Source: Heligmosomoides polygyrus polygyrus
Taxonomy: Eukaryota; Nematoda; Chromadorea; Rhabditida; Heligmosomidae
DNA: 64,000 bases
NCBI GenBank assembly: GCA_947396885.1
Contig: OX377201.1
Coordinates: 111,243,727-111,307,726, forward strand
Direction of reading: 5' to 3'
Part shown: positions 45,401 through 54,893 of the stretch, one piece after another
Numbering within the stretch: position 1 is the stretch's first letter
How the letters are laid out: each line of letters begins with the position of its first letter
Made by a program: the position numbers and the translations under genes
Notes under the pieces: generated by a model
Databases searched by the model: none
Seen by the model: the letters and a program-made list of their open reading frames with translations, nothing else
Told to the model about the DNA's origin: nothing

Positions 45401-48400
45401 ACAGGTAGCGCGCCGGCGAAATGCCCAAAAGCGAAAAGCACAGCAGGAACAGCAACAGGTAGCTCGCTGATGTTCGCCTGCAGTTTCTTCTTCCTCCCTG
45501 TCCCATTTCTTCTGCTGCCCAAAATTTGCGGTAGCATTGTGTGTGTGTGTGTAGTGTGGATTGGTTTAGCGTCGACAAAGACAGCGCCGTCAACGACAAC
45601 GACAGCAGAAGCAAGACGCACTTCTTCGGCGAAGGGTAGTCGTGTCATTTTCTAACGCTTTCTGCTAGCTCAATCAGTTATGGGCGAATATGCCATTAGA
45701 AATAGAAGATACTAACTACAAGTCTGGACACCATTGAAGATTTCTGTTACATTTTCGATTTACCTACATTCACTTTAAAATTTGATTATTTTGCTTTATT
45801 TCTATTTCTATTTCTCTAATTCCCCTAATTCTTTAATTATATTTCTTCCATTCTAGGTTGAGGTACTAAATGGCCGCATCGCCGTGGTCTCTCCCCGCGC
45901 CTTAGCGCTGAGGCCAGGCGGGAATGACCCTCCACTAATCATATTTAAGAGATTACTCTCGGCACTATTGAACCCTTTGAGCCCACGCCGGGAGAAGCTG
46001 CAGTTGCGATGCGGGCACAAGCCCGCTTAGTGCTGAAATAGGCATGTAGGAGCGGTAGCACGAGGTTGTGAGATGTAATAGCCACGGATGCTTGTCACAA
46101 TCTCCACGGAGCAATTCGATATGGCGGCTGGAGAGGCTTACGTGTTTCACGCCTCGCTATACTCGATGCTTTATGGGGCTTTACACTAGAGGACTGACTC
46201 GCTGTCGCGCCGGTTGATCGCTGCGCAGTATAAACGAACGCGCCATCGGCAAGGATGACGTTGGACGAAAGTCGCCAAGGGGGTTGAACGCTCGTCCCCA
46301 TGTCAACGAAAAGCTCGAGCCGCGTGGTGGTTAGTGGTATTTCTACTGACTCGCAAAGAGTCGCTATCGCTTGACCGAGGACGTGGAGAAGTTTTTCGGC
46401 ATCAGTGATGAGGACGGCCGTCTTCTGAACGGCAGCAAAAAGGCGTTGAAGCGATGGCGCGATTATTTTGAGGAAATTTCCACAATGGAATTTCCTCATC
46501 CAGCCATCCCTTCTGTGGCTTCTGTCCACGGTCCCGTCCACAAGATCACCGTGGAGGGAACAGAAGAGGCTCTGAAGAAGGTAAAACCCGGCAAGGCTAC
46601 AGGCCCGTCGACCTGGCAGCCGATTTATGGAGGTGAAAAGTCTGCTATCTTGCTGAAAGGTTGACCAGGTTCTTTAACCAGATAGTAGCGGAGAAGAAAG
46701 TACCGGAGTGTTGCCACAACAGTACGAAGATTCCGATTTGGAAGAAGGGCAGTCCTGCAGGCTGCTCTAATTACCGTCCGATTCGCTCACTTTCGCACAG
46801 CATGAAGATCTTCGAGCGAATTCTCGACAGACGAATTCGCAAAACTGTCAAGCCCTCGGACAAGCAGTGCTGCTGCTGGCTTCGTAGCTGCCTTTAGGAC
46901 CATTGATGCTCTACACGCCGCCCGCCTCCTGATGGAGAAGCATCGCGAGGAACACAAGTCGGTGCATGTCCCCTTTCTCGACCTGGAGGCCTTCGATCGC
47001 GTAACGCTTGAGGTTATGTGGTACGCCGGGGGCTGGGGCGCGGGTTTAGTTGTTGAGCCATAGCGGTGGTCAGGTTACTCACATGTTCCTGGCCAGGGAT
47101 ACAGGAGAACCGCCTATACACGACAAAGCGTCGCGTACTGCGTGACCGTTTGTGCCGTTAGCCATCACAAAGTGATGTTCACCGCTTCACCGCGATGAGG
47201 TGGCCATGAAGGGCCACTCTTCATAGTCAAGAAATTTGCCAAAAATCAGCCCTGGTTGCAAATAATTAGCGAAAGTGGAAAAAATCGGCTGTTGAAAATT
47301 GAAGGAATGATGAACATGGAGCCAAACTAGGCTAATTTGATATCAAATAAGTCGACGTGATGAGGCTAAACCAAAAATTGGCGTGAAGCACATTTTTGAT
47401 ATCATTTAAAAACTACTGGGCAGGTCCCTTCCTGCCAGGAGGCATAATTAGGCAAGGCTCAGGAACGAATATGGGTCAGGTGAACACAATTACGAGGCTC
47501 GCTTAATTAGATCATCTCGGACTCAAAAAATTCAAAACTCTGCCAAGAATCTTATGCCATTGGGGAGATCATGTTGTTCTGACTCCAACAATGTGTATTG
47601 CATTGGACGTAATCAAATTTGAAGATAGTTATGGCAAAGTGGCGGAAACGGCCGATTAATCCGCCGACGGCCGCGTTTTGGCGGATGTTTACCGACTTAA
47701 CATTAAAAGCGTAAACGCGAGAGTCAAATGAAGAAGACTGCATATCGAATTAGTGAAGCTGCGAATCCCCACATCAGCATGAGGTGAAATTAATTTCTAC
47801 GACGATATTTTGAGACGCTGATGCCTATATTCAGTGCCTCTCAATGAACCTAGAGAAGTGAGAAATATGAATGGCTGAAGCCTAATTCTCACCTTATTTG
47901 CCCTTTGATAAGAACTATTTGGAACATTTTCAGCCGCGGCCGAAGGCAGTCACCGAGACCCCAGATGCGCTGTCTCCACCAAGTGGGCTAGCCTTCATAG
48001 GAGGAGGCACGCCGACGACGGCCAGTACCTTCGAAAGCGATTACGACATCATCGGGATGAGCAACACGCCGCTTCGGGCACCACCGCCGCCACCCGAGTT
48101 CACTCCAGTTGGACGTGGGTGATACCACCTGTTCTTATGCCGCCATTGTCTGTTTATATTGTAATAAAGTATACCGAGCTTGTCATATTGGTACGAAGTC
48201 GGCTCATTCAGGAAGCGAACAACGAGCGCCTAACCCTCTGTTCCATAATCCAAACGCGCACACGTTTGTGACACATCAAGCTACGCTACCGCCGCCAAGG
48301 TGAGAGAGTGTTAAAGATGACGGAGAGCTGGTCAGAGGCTTTGCAGCTAGACGTCTACATTGAAATTTACACCAGAAATGCGAGCGGTTCTTTTTCTCTT

Positions 48401-51400
48401 TTTTCTGCAGCAGTCAGTATGCCTTGTGGCAGGACCGGCTACCAGTTGTGACTTGACCATGAAGGGCGTGATCGGTACGACTCGAGAAAATCTTCGAATT
48501 ATGGGATGGAGTGATTGTGCAGTGACTTAACGATTGTTACAATTTTGCACTAAAGTGACCACGTCACTATGGAGCGCATTCCTGAAGGTCTAGAACTAGC
48601 TTGCATGACGACGCAAGAAAGAAACGTTGTGGTCTCTGAGAGTTGAGGATTATCACTACTTCCAAAATTCAAATTATAGTCGCGATTGATTATGGATGGA
48701 ATTGAACTTTTTAATTGAATTTAAGAATGAACCAACCCTATTTTCACTTTCCCCGGAAAAAGCATCAGCGGGTCAGTGAAAGAGTACAGGGTAGGGCAGA
48801 CTGAAGCTCCCACATCCTCTCAGGCTGAAAAAAGTAAAACACTCACACTCTAATTCCTCCTGTACGCTTATTTAATATCACTCCCTAATTGCATGCCTCC
48901 GACGAAAAGTAGCCGAATTGGGAGAGTTCAGATAGATACCCCTAAGACGGGAAGACTGATAGAGCCACCATAGTTCTTATCCTGCAAGTAGTGGCGAAAG
49001 TGACACCCGGGTCATTATGTGGGTACATACGTCGTGAGGGAACGCGTTTGCTGATTTAGGCTGTTCTCCACGGAGTCACTGGGACCACCGCCATCACTAG
49101 TGGATGCCCTTCTTCAGCTCTCAGATATGTAGTAGCAGACGTTTTCAGGATCTATCCTCAGAATGCTCCATCTTCGCAGTTGGAGCAGCAGTGGCACTTC
49201 CCACCTCCTACCGCTGCACCGTTTGCACCACCTCCGGCCACTCTTCCAGCTCTTGCTCCTCCTGAGATTACCCGCTCAAATCCTCAGCTTCTGGCACATA
49301 ACGCGGCAAGAGTGAGCAAATTTTATTTTGACGCCTTTTTCTGCTTACTCTTGGGTTCTTGGGAAGTAAATCTTGTAGTGTGTTAGAAAACAGTTCCAGG
49401 CCCCCTCACTTACACGCTGTTCTGTCTTTTCGAAGGTTGTCAGTGTCAGGGCTAAAAGTAGAACCATTTCCTCTAATGTCGACGAGAGGGCGTTTGCTAT
49501 TGGAGTGGCCTTCTCCTTTGTGAAATTCACTCGACAAGTATATCACGGGGGTGTTCTATTCGGTCAAACAGCGCCGGTGGTGTAAGGCGAACATCGCTCC
49601 CCGGAAAGCAGAAGATGCGGGTTCGAGTCCCGCCTGGCGTGAGAGTTTTGATCGCAACTAAACATCCTCCTACCAGCTTCACTCGACAAGCATTATAGAC
49701 ACAGCTGCTATGAGAGGTGGGCATCAGTTCTAATAGTTGTTTCTGCAGATGATTCGCGAAATCGCTACGTTTTCGGATGTTCACCATGGAGCCAACGATG
49801 ACTACGGAGCTGTGCAAACCCTGATGGAAGCCTTTTTCGAGTCTCTAACAGATCCGAAGCGTGCACCAGCAGTAAGAACGACTGCTGTTTTTGGAAAGCT
49901 TTGCGATGTTTCTGACTGGTAGTAAGAGTGCGCATTCACATGACACCTCGCTCCAAAGTGCTATTTCGAAAGAATTAATTACAGCGTTGAACATCAAGTC
50001 TGTTTGTAGCGGTAGGTGCACAACGAAATCATTTCTTTCTTTGGTTAACGCATGCTTGGTCCACAGCATTTTTGTAGCAAGACTAAGCTTGGCATAGTTT
50101 CCTGCCACTATAAGCGAAACTAGACACACGAGCTTATAACCAAATCTTCAAAAAAAAAACGACTTCGAAAATGAGTAGTAGGGAATAATGGTGCATAAGA
50201 TGTCTGGCCAGTCACGTAACACATCTCATTTCTGAGAACCACGATACTCTGGGTCGGAACGGCCGTGGCGTTGTATAAGGGCAGAATCGCCTCTCTGACC
50301 GTGAGAAGGAAAGGAATGCAGACACCTTGACCCGAGTACAACGTTGGGCAACGTTAGGGCCGACGGAAGGTGGGAAGTTGGCAGCGCATCGTTTAAATGC
50401 ATTGCATCTGACGAGGGCCTGGTATGTGGTTTGTACTGCTGAACAGTGCGGCACTCTGATGGTGTAGTGGGTAGCCACCGGCTGCGCTACTATCAAAACG
50501 ATCCGCTCGCGGCGGCGCGGCGGCTGATGCCGTGATCGCGACTTTGCTGCATTTATTCAACTGTTCCTGAAGAACTCGGGAAAGCTTAAGAAGTTAATGA
50601 TACTGGCAGAACCAGTAATGCTGCCATGATAGAGCCGTAGTAGTCGCATGTCATTATGACAGCTGTTTGTTTAGAGAGATACTTGCGAAGGGTGGGGGAC
50701 TGAACATATGAATGTCATCGCTAATTGCGGCGACCTGTGCTGCAACGCTGCAAGTCTGCGGCTATGTCTGCCGACCCGCCGCCAGCGCGACGATATCTGT
50801 GTGTGTGTGTGTGTGTGTCTGTGTGTGTGTGTGTCTGTCTGTCTGTGTGTCTGTCTGTGTGTCTGTGTGTGTAAAGGCCCGTTTATACTTCCGACGCCGA
50901 GCGACGCGACGGCATGTAAAGTGGTCGATTTGATCGATCGCGTCTCTCGATCAATGTGGCCGCAATACGTGGCGTCGCGTTGCTCGGTGTCGAAGTATAA
51001 CGGCACTAGCCGCCTGGCATACCTCCAGGGACGAGTCCGGAAGTATGTCAGCCGCGGACGGGAGGTGAAGAAGAACCAGGATAGATTTCTACGATACGTC
51101 TTAAGAGCCTGCGAATCCTTGAGATCTAGACGTCTACTCTCACTAGGTCTACTTGCAGTTCTTCTGATTTACTTCTAGTCGTCCTGCTCTCCTGGTGATG
51201 TTGTCCCTAGATTTCCACCCTTTGTTTGAATCCATTTCCGCGAATATCTCCAAGTACGACGCATTGGCCCCTGGTATTCGTTCGATCACTTCTTTAGCGG
51301 TCAGTCTTATTTCCTTGTCTATGATCAATTAGCCAGGCCGTTCTCCTTACGAGTCAGAAGGTAGCCAACGCCTTTTCCGACGAAAGGAAGCCGAAAGTGG

Positions 51401-54062
51401 CTAAATAGCTGGAAAAACCATTGAGAGCTTCAAGCAAGGTCCGAAGAAGCAGTCGTCACGTACGCGGCGCCGGTTTCCACACATGCGACAGTGGTCAGTG
51501 GCGCCGCAGCAGCGGTTAATTAAGGCCCCCGCATTAAGGCCCTTCTGTGGCAACGCCGCGGCCCTATCCATACCCATAGGACAGTACACATTGGATCCGG
51601 CCGAAAATCTTCGGATAATTGGATGATTCGGATAACGGCGATTTTGCTGGCCATGGATTTTTGGACGATTCGGATAACGACAGTTTCGCGGACACCGGAT
51701 TTTTGGATGATTCGGACCGGGTTATCCGGATCGGATATCCGAAAATGATTCATTCGGATCCAATGTATACAGGACAGGGGCGCAGAGCTCGCCACCAGCG
51801 GCGAGCGGCACGGGCAGAGCCTGTCTGTGCTCTGCCCCTTCGATGAGTCATGCCGCTGAGCGGCGCCCGCGGCCGTCCGCCGCTCGCCACAAAAGTGTGC
51901 GGAGCCCTTTGCAGCGAGGCGGTGGCTGCCGCAGCCGCGATGAGCATTCATAAGTCCAATCCGCTCCCCCTTACGAAGCCATGGAGATTGCCTTGTGCTT
52001 GCGGATACACGGACCCATGGTTAGCGAGTTGAAGCAGCCACTAGTACAGAATTCTCCTAACAGGAATCGTTTGCTTGTATGTCGGGATATTATATTCCCC
52101 CAAACTAAACTTGCAAGGGCTTCTGCGAACGCACCAATCCGATGCTTGCGAAAAACAACAACAAAAAGACGGAATCTGTGATGAGCAGTTCGAAACACCA
52201 CATCAGATCGTGAAGTATTTGAGATCCCAATGGATCCAAAGCCCTAAAAAACTTGACAAAAATCGTTCTGGGAAATAGGTAGGGACGTATATCTGAATAT
52301 AGGAAGTAAGGAACTTGACCTATTTTGGCATGGTACTTTTACACGATTTGATTAAAATATGCACTACTAGGAAACCCATCGTTTCCTTGCAAATATTCGA
52401 AAAATGACGTCACTTTACATGCCTTTCTACTGCATAGTTATTAATGTATTTTAAGAAGATAGAAGCGTTAGCTTCGTGTCTTACTTTGTGCTTCTTCCAC
52501 TGATAAAATACGCAACAGTTTGATGTGCTTGAACTCACCATCAGCAATATCTCAGTGGTTAGCGATAGGAGATGCAGCAACTGGATGGAACATAGGTTTG
52601 GTATTTCTGGAGTTGCATGCAGAATCTCGAGCTGAACAGTGGCTATATTCCGCTCCAACTTCAACTTCCCAGGGAAGAGGTAGGGGAGGGATCCTCCTTC
52701 TGTTCCGCTCTTGAACAAATGATTCTTTGACCACTTCGGCCTCCCTACACACGTTCAGTTGATTGCGCTTTCTTAAGAATCGCGTGTTGCGACCTCGTCA
52801 TTGTAAGAGACCGACGGCTATTTAGCGTGCAAAGGAGGGTCCAAAAGGTCAATTAGGGATGCCCTGCACAGAAAGCGAACAGATCGTCGTGGTGACAGCC
52901 GCCGCGCGCCCTCTGCCGCGTTGCCCGGCATCCCTCGCCGCCCCCCCCCCCCCCCAGTGACCCCGTCCCGTGAGCTAGAGTTGCGAGGGTTGGGGTTCGC
53001 GCAGTAGGATGGCTGGGCTTTTGCAGAACTCATACTTATCATGCGCATATGTGATCCATCCAGTGGGATTATATATGTTATCCACACATTTACGTATAAC
53101 ACATGATTCAAACTACAGATCAGTTAAAATATCCACCTACAAAAAACCGACGCAGCTCTCCACAGTCACAATACCGAGTAGGTCAATTCATTTGCCCATT
53201 CGGCGCCGAACGGCGACTTTTGCGCAGTCTTGGGCGGAACGCGCCGCTTTTCAATAAATTGCTTCAAAGTGGCTGATTCTAAAAACGGTTTGCATATTCG
53301 AAATAGCGATCACATTTCCTATCTAACCATGTCTGTATTTCTAGGAATTTTTTTAAATTGAGGTTCAGGTTGACTGGGCATTACTGTAGCGCTCCAGTGA
53401 CTACGATAGGTTCACGACCACTGCCTTCTCTCCGGGGACAATTACCTCCTGGGGACCTTTCACCTCGGGGCGACCTGCGACTCCCTGATGGAATCTTCTT
53501 AGATAAGAGGGCAGCCCTGGAGTTTATCACCTTGCTAAAAATTCGAATTTGAAGATTCGGAAGAGTTAATTGCTAACAAACCCTTTTGTAATGCGGTTCA
53601 TTCACCGTTCCTGAAGAGCGCTCTACCTTGATATTTACAAATCTACAGGATTCGGCTTCCTAGTATTATATGTTCTATTTCAACATAGCTAAACAGTCCT
53701 TATTTCGGGTTCGCCACGGATTTTACTTTTGTGGGATATCGTGCAGACAACGCGTATTAGGACTAAAGAATTGATTGTGGTGACCAGCAGATGGATAAGT
53801 CAGCGCTTTGTTTTTCCAGAAAATTCTGGTCAAATTGAAGGTATTAGGACAGTGTGTAAAGGCAACAGCGGATTTGATAGGGCGGCGTCGTCTTTTAGTG
53901 TCGTTGCTTCATACTTTGGGGGAGGGAATGAGTATGGTGGCGCAACCGGAGGACTTCCGTGTGTCTGGGCCTCAGGCTTTATTCTCTAATGTGCCAGAAA
54001 GTTGTGTGGAAAACCAAAGCACTGACTTATCCATCGGCTGGAAAACGCATATAATTCTTTAG
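41167..54062 (+). CDS. Gene A: secreted Gly/Pro-rich protein, unrecognised family (8 exons)
   Basis: Eight exons join with matching phases (41,167-41,211; 42,648-42,719; 42,796-42,879; 43,478-43,606; 47,934-48,118; 49,149-49,311; 49,749-49,871; 53,820-54,062) into about 347 residues. Residues 1-16 are a signal peptide (MRSITALLFTFTTIA, then A before QDF). About 17-67 is a Gly-rich region with repeated LLGGGGG/SLGGGGG and hydrophobic LLG blocks. About 68-226 is Pro/Ala/Thr-rich with no Cys. The remainder is helix-like (GAVQTLMEAFFESL, then LGQCVKATADLIGRRR). All donors are GT and all acceptors are AG with pyrimidine-rich tracts. I know no family for it. The make-up suits a secreted matrix or cuticle-associated protein, which is inference. 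The last exon and the stop are the weakest part. Introns hold RTE, SINE and hairpin elements. Confidence 0.72.
41385..41640 (+). pseudogene. RTE-type LINE reverse transcriptase fragment
   Basis: Reads DRIRPEHLKNMPQAFINTLA, then CKGPSQWKTSKTALLYKKGN and MHDIGNYGPTCLLSVVYKLF. This covers the RTE region leading into RT motif 1-2 (a family YRPICLL-like site, here YGPTCLL). It is truncated at both ends, in gene A intron 1. Confidence 0.75.
42231..42363. repeat. 41-bp minisatellite, about 3 units
   Basis: TTCGGCACGTCTACGGCTCG recurs at 41-bp spacing (42,240; 42,281; 42,322). It drives short spurious frames in all three frames. Confidence 0.85.
42391..42510. repeat. (ACGG)n then (CA)n microsatellite
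   Basis: About twelve ACGG units run to about 42,438, then (AC)n with GTGACACA interruptions. Directly upstream of gene A exon 2. Confidence 0.95.
42648..42719 (+). CDS. Gene A exon 2 (Gly-rich)
   Basis: The acceptor is CTGGTTTCAG. Twenty-four codons read AQDFAALLGPLL and then a Gly run. The donor is GTATTT, phase 0. The following intron is only 76 bp, the usual short nematode size. Confidence 0.75.
42796..42879 (+). CDS. Gene A exon 3 (Gly-rich)
   Basis: The acceptor is CGATTTCAG. Twenty-eight codons read SILSSLGGGGGKGPDIASLF, then QLGAGLLG. The donor GTAAGT is perfect, phase 0. Confidence 0.78.
43478..43606 (+). CDS. Gene A exon 4 (Pro-rich, acidic end)
   Basis: The acceptor is AGATTTCAG. 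Forty-three codons begin KGGGGLPALPIPGVPPGPAP and end VVPDYSDYEGEK. The donor is GTGAGT, phase 0. Confidence 0.75.
43967..44265 (+). repeat. tRNA-derived SINE, copy 7, best-preserved head
   Basis: It begins GTGTAGCGCAGTCAGAGGAG (A box) and, about 40 bp on, CTGGTTCAGAATTCCCGCC (B box), the pol III promoter layout that identifies the family as tRNA-derived. The body matches the other six copies, with GGTACCAGACATATCTGGGA and CATTCAAATCGCCTCCAGTT. It lies in gene A intron 4, sense orientation. Confidence 0.65.
44270..46345. other. Gene A intron 4, no further gene seen
   Basis: Intronic sequence. A 54-bp tandem duplication lies at 45,377-45,472 (GCGAAAAGCACAGCAGGAAC). A 136-codon minus frame at 45,238-45,648 is mostly this duplication plus a TG repeat at about 45,538-45,552. 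No motif is recognised. Confidence 0.4.
46350..47020 (+). pseudogene. RTE-type LINE reverse transcriptase fragment, frameshifted
   Basis: Consecutive frames read LTEDVEKFFGISDEDGRLL, KRWRDYFEEISTMEFPHPAI, EEALKKVKPGKATGPSTWQP; then TRFFNQIVAEKKVPE, KIPIWKKGSPAGCSNYRPIR and SHSMKIFERILDRRIR; then DALHAARLLMEKHREEHKSV and PFLDLEAFDRV. They cover the linker through RT motif A. Motif A normally reads FLDLEKAFDRV and here lacks a Lys. At least two frameshifts; dead copy in gene A intron 4. Confidence 0.85.
47040..47930. other. Gene A intron 4, 3' part, nothing seen
   Basis: No repeat or gene is recognised. The 3' splice site at 47,931-47,933 follows a pyrimidine-rich tract. Confidence 0.4.
47934..48118 (+). 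CDS. Gene A exon 5 (Pro/Thr-rich)
   Basis: The acceptor is ACATTTTCAG. It reads PRPKAVTETPDALSPPSG, later STFESDYDIIGMSNTPLR, then a five-proline run and FTPVGR. The donor GTGATA leaves phase 2. An alternative donor four bases earlier (GTGGGT) gives a phase that does not fit exon 6. Confidence 0.75.
48120..49148. other. Gene A intron 5, nothing seen
   Basis: About 1 kb without recognised repeats or open frames of note. Confidence 0.4.
49149..49311 (+). CDS. Gene A exon 6 (Pro/Ala-rich)
   Basis: The acceptor is ACGTTTTCAG. One base completes a Gly codon, then IYPQNAPSSQLEQQWHFPPP and, after APF, a run of APPP-like repeats ending SNPQLLAHNAAR. The donor is GTGAGC, phase 0. Confidence 0.75.
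49571..49641 (+). tRNA. tRNA-like sequence, copy 3 (probable repeat)
   Basis: Nearly identical to the sequences at 29,856 and 30,066, with an intact T arm. An anticodon-stem change (GCTCC for GCTGC) and an acceptor-end change (GGCGT) break pairs. Same flanks on both sides (GGTCAAACA before, GAGTTTTGATCGCAAC after). It sits in gene A intron 6, 107 bp before exon 7. Confidence 0.3.
49749..49871 (+). CDS. Gene A exon 7 (start of helical domain)
   Basis: The acceptor is GTTTCTGCAG. Forty-one codons run from MIREIATFSDVHHGANDDYG through AVQTLMEAFFESLTDPKRAP to A. The donor is GTAAGA, phase 0. The low-complexity composition ends here. Confidence 0.78.
50240..50400. repeat. Partial copy of the 30.6-kb inverted-repeat element
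   Basis: Shares GGTCGGAACGGCC, AAGGGCAGAATCGCCTCTCT and TTAGGGCCGACGGAAG with 30,650-30,770. The other arm is missing. Confidence 0.6.
50800..50872. repeat. (TG)n microsatellite with TC interruptions
   Basis: An alternating GTGTGT and CTGTCTGT run. It directly abuts the hairpin element at 50,874. Confidence 0.95.
50874..51006. mobile_element. Hairpin MITE
   Basis: Imperfect palindrome: CCCGTTTATACTTCCGACGCC at the left and GGTGTCGAAGTATAACGG at the right, with GCGACGCGAC arms and a TTGATCGATCGCG centre. Its core resembles the 38.5-kb hairpin (GATCGAGCGACGCGATTGAT), which suggests a related family. Confidence 0.7.
51535..51920. mobile_element. Related copy of the 34.66-kb GC-rich element
   Basis: The start GCAACGCCGCGGCCCTATCC and end CACAAAAGTGTGCGGAGCCC match 34,660-35,070. 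The middle differs and includes a repeated ATTCGGATAACG/TTTTTGGA block at 51,610-51,750. Both strands give spurious Ala/Arg-rich frames. Confidence 0.45.
51925..53295. other. Gene A intron 7, no gene seen
   Basis: No supported gene. A 15-C run at 52,941-52,955 lies in a GC-rich patch that may be another G-tract element end. Confidence 0.35.
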
Positions 54063-54152
54063 GCCCAATATGCGTCGACTGCACGATATCCCTCAAAAGT
54101 AGAATCCGTGCTGAACCCGAAAGAGGGACTGTTTAGCTATCCTTAAATGGAA

Positions 54153-54186
<34 letters not shown>

Positions 54187-54560
54187 ATACTATGAAGCCG
54201 AGTTCTGTATATTTAGCAAAATTAAAGTTCAAGGTTAAGCGGTCTTCAGGACAGGTGAATCAACCGCATTACAAAAAGCTTTTTAACAATTAACTCCTCG
54301 GAATCTTCAAAGTTGAATTTTAGCAAGGTGATAAAATACGACTGGCTTCCTATCTAAGAAGATTCCAGCAGGAAATCGCCGGTCGCCAAGTGGGAAATGG
54401 TCACCAGGAGGTAATCATCTAGGGAGAGAAGGAAGCGGTCGTAAACCTATCGTAGTCACTGGAGCACAGGAGTAGTGTTCAGCCGACCTAAATTTCAATG
54501 TAGAAATTGTCTAGAAATACAGACATGGTTAGATGAAAAATAGCTATTTCTATTTCTGGT
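53300..54560. repeat. Large inverted repeat around gene A exon 8
   Basis: Arms at about 53,300-53,845 and 53,985-54,560 are reverse complements with many mismatches. Shared strings include CTAACCATGTCTGTATTTCTA, CCAGTGACTACGATAGGTT, TGGAATCTTCTTAGATA, TTTATCACCTTGCTAAAA and GATGGATAAGTCAG. The unpaired loop is about 140 bp and contains most of exon 8. An (AT)n run at about 54,152-54,187 interrupts the right arm. No terminal transposon features are seen. Confidence 0.8.
53820..54062 (+). CDS. Gene A exon 8 (tentative last exon)
   Basis: The acceptor is TTTTTCCAG, and the phase-0 frame reads KILVKLKVLGQCVKATADLI, then GRRRLLVSLLHTLGEGMSMV, and stays open to a TAG at 54,060-54,062. A strong internal donor (AAG before GTATTA at 53,841) could instead make a 21-bp microexon. 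Both edges of the exon lie inside the arms of a large inverted repeat (53,300-54,560). ATTAAA at about 54,221 is a weak polyadenylation candidate. Confidence 0.5.
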   Translation, partial: KILVKLKVLGQCVKATADLIGRRRLLVSLLHTLGEGMSMVAQPEDFRVSGPQALFSNVPESCVENQSTDLSIGWKTHIIL

Positions 54561-54726
54561 ATAAGGTATAAGGAAGTATATGTAGGTATAGGTCTAACTG
54601 TCTCTAGTTCTTTTAGGCAGTCTGCTCATCGGAATTTGAGGCCCATAGCACGACTCACATGAAGTGGACATGTGAATGTAGATTTTGCCAAAAGTCGTAC
54701 TTATGTAGAATTTTAAACTATTGCAG

Positions 54727-54893
54727 AAGATAAAGCTGTTTAGAACCTTTGAATGGAGGACTGTTCAGGATTCGTCGCGTGCTACAACTGTTTTTCAACC
54801 ACTGTACGATGGTACGGAGTTGGGTGCAAATCGACCGTTGACGAACAAACTCTTCGAAAGTGACATGGTGCTCACTGTGGAACAGATGAAAGC
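54727..54893 (+). CDS. Gene B exon: propeptide with aspartate switch
   Basis: The acceptor is ACTATTGCAG, phase 0. Fifty-five codons read KIKLFRTFEWRTVQDSSRAT through PLTNKLFESDMVLTVEQMK, with the FESD at 54,853-54,864. In astacin zymogens the Asp of this motif ligates the zinc. The donor is GTACGC, phase 2. Confidence 0.9.

Noticed and set aside
47934..48114. Alternative exon 5 donor GTGGGT at 48,115
   Set aside because: It leaves a phase that puts exon 6 out of frame; the donor at 48,119 fits.
50671..51178. Opposed Cys/Val- and Thr/His-rich frames
   Set aside because: Products of the (TG)n microsatellite and adjacent hairpin element.
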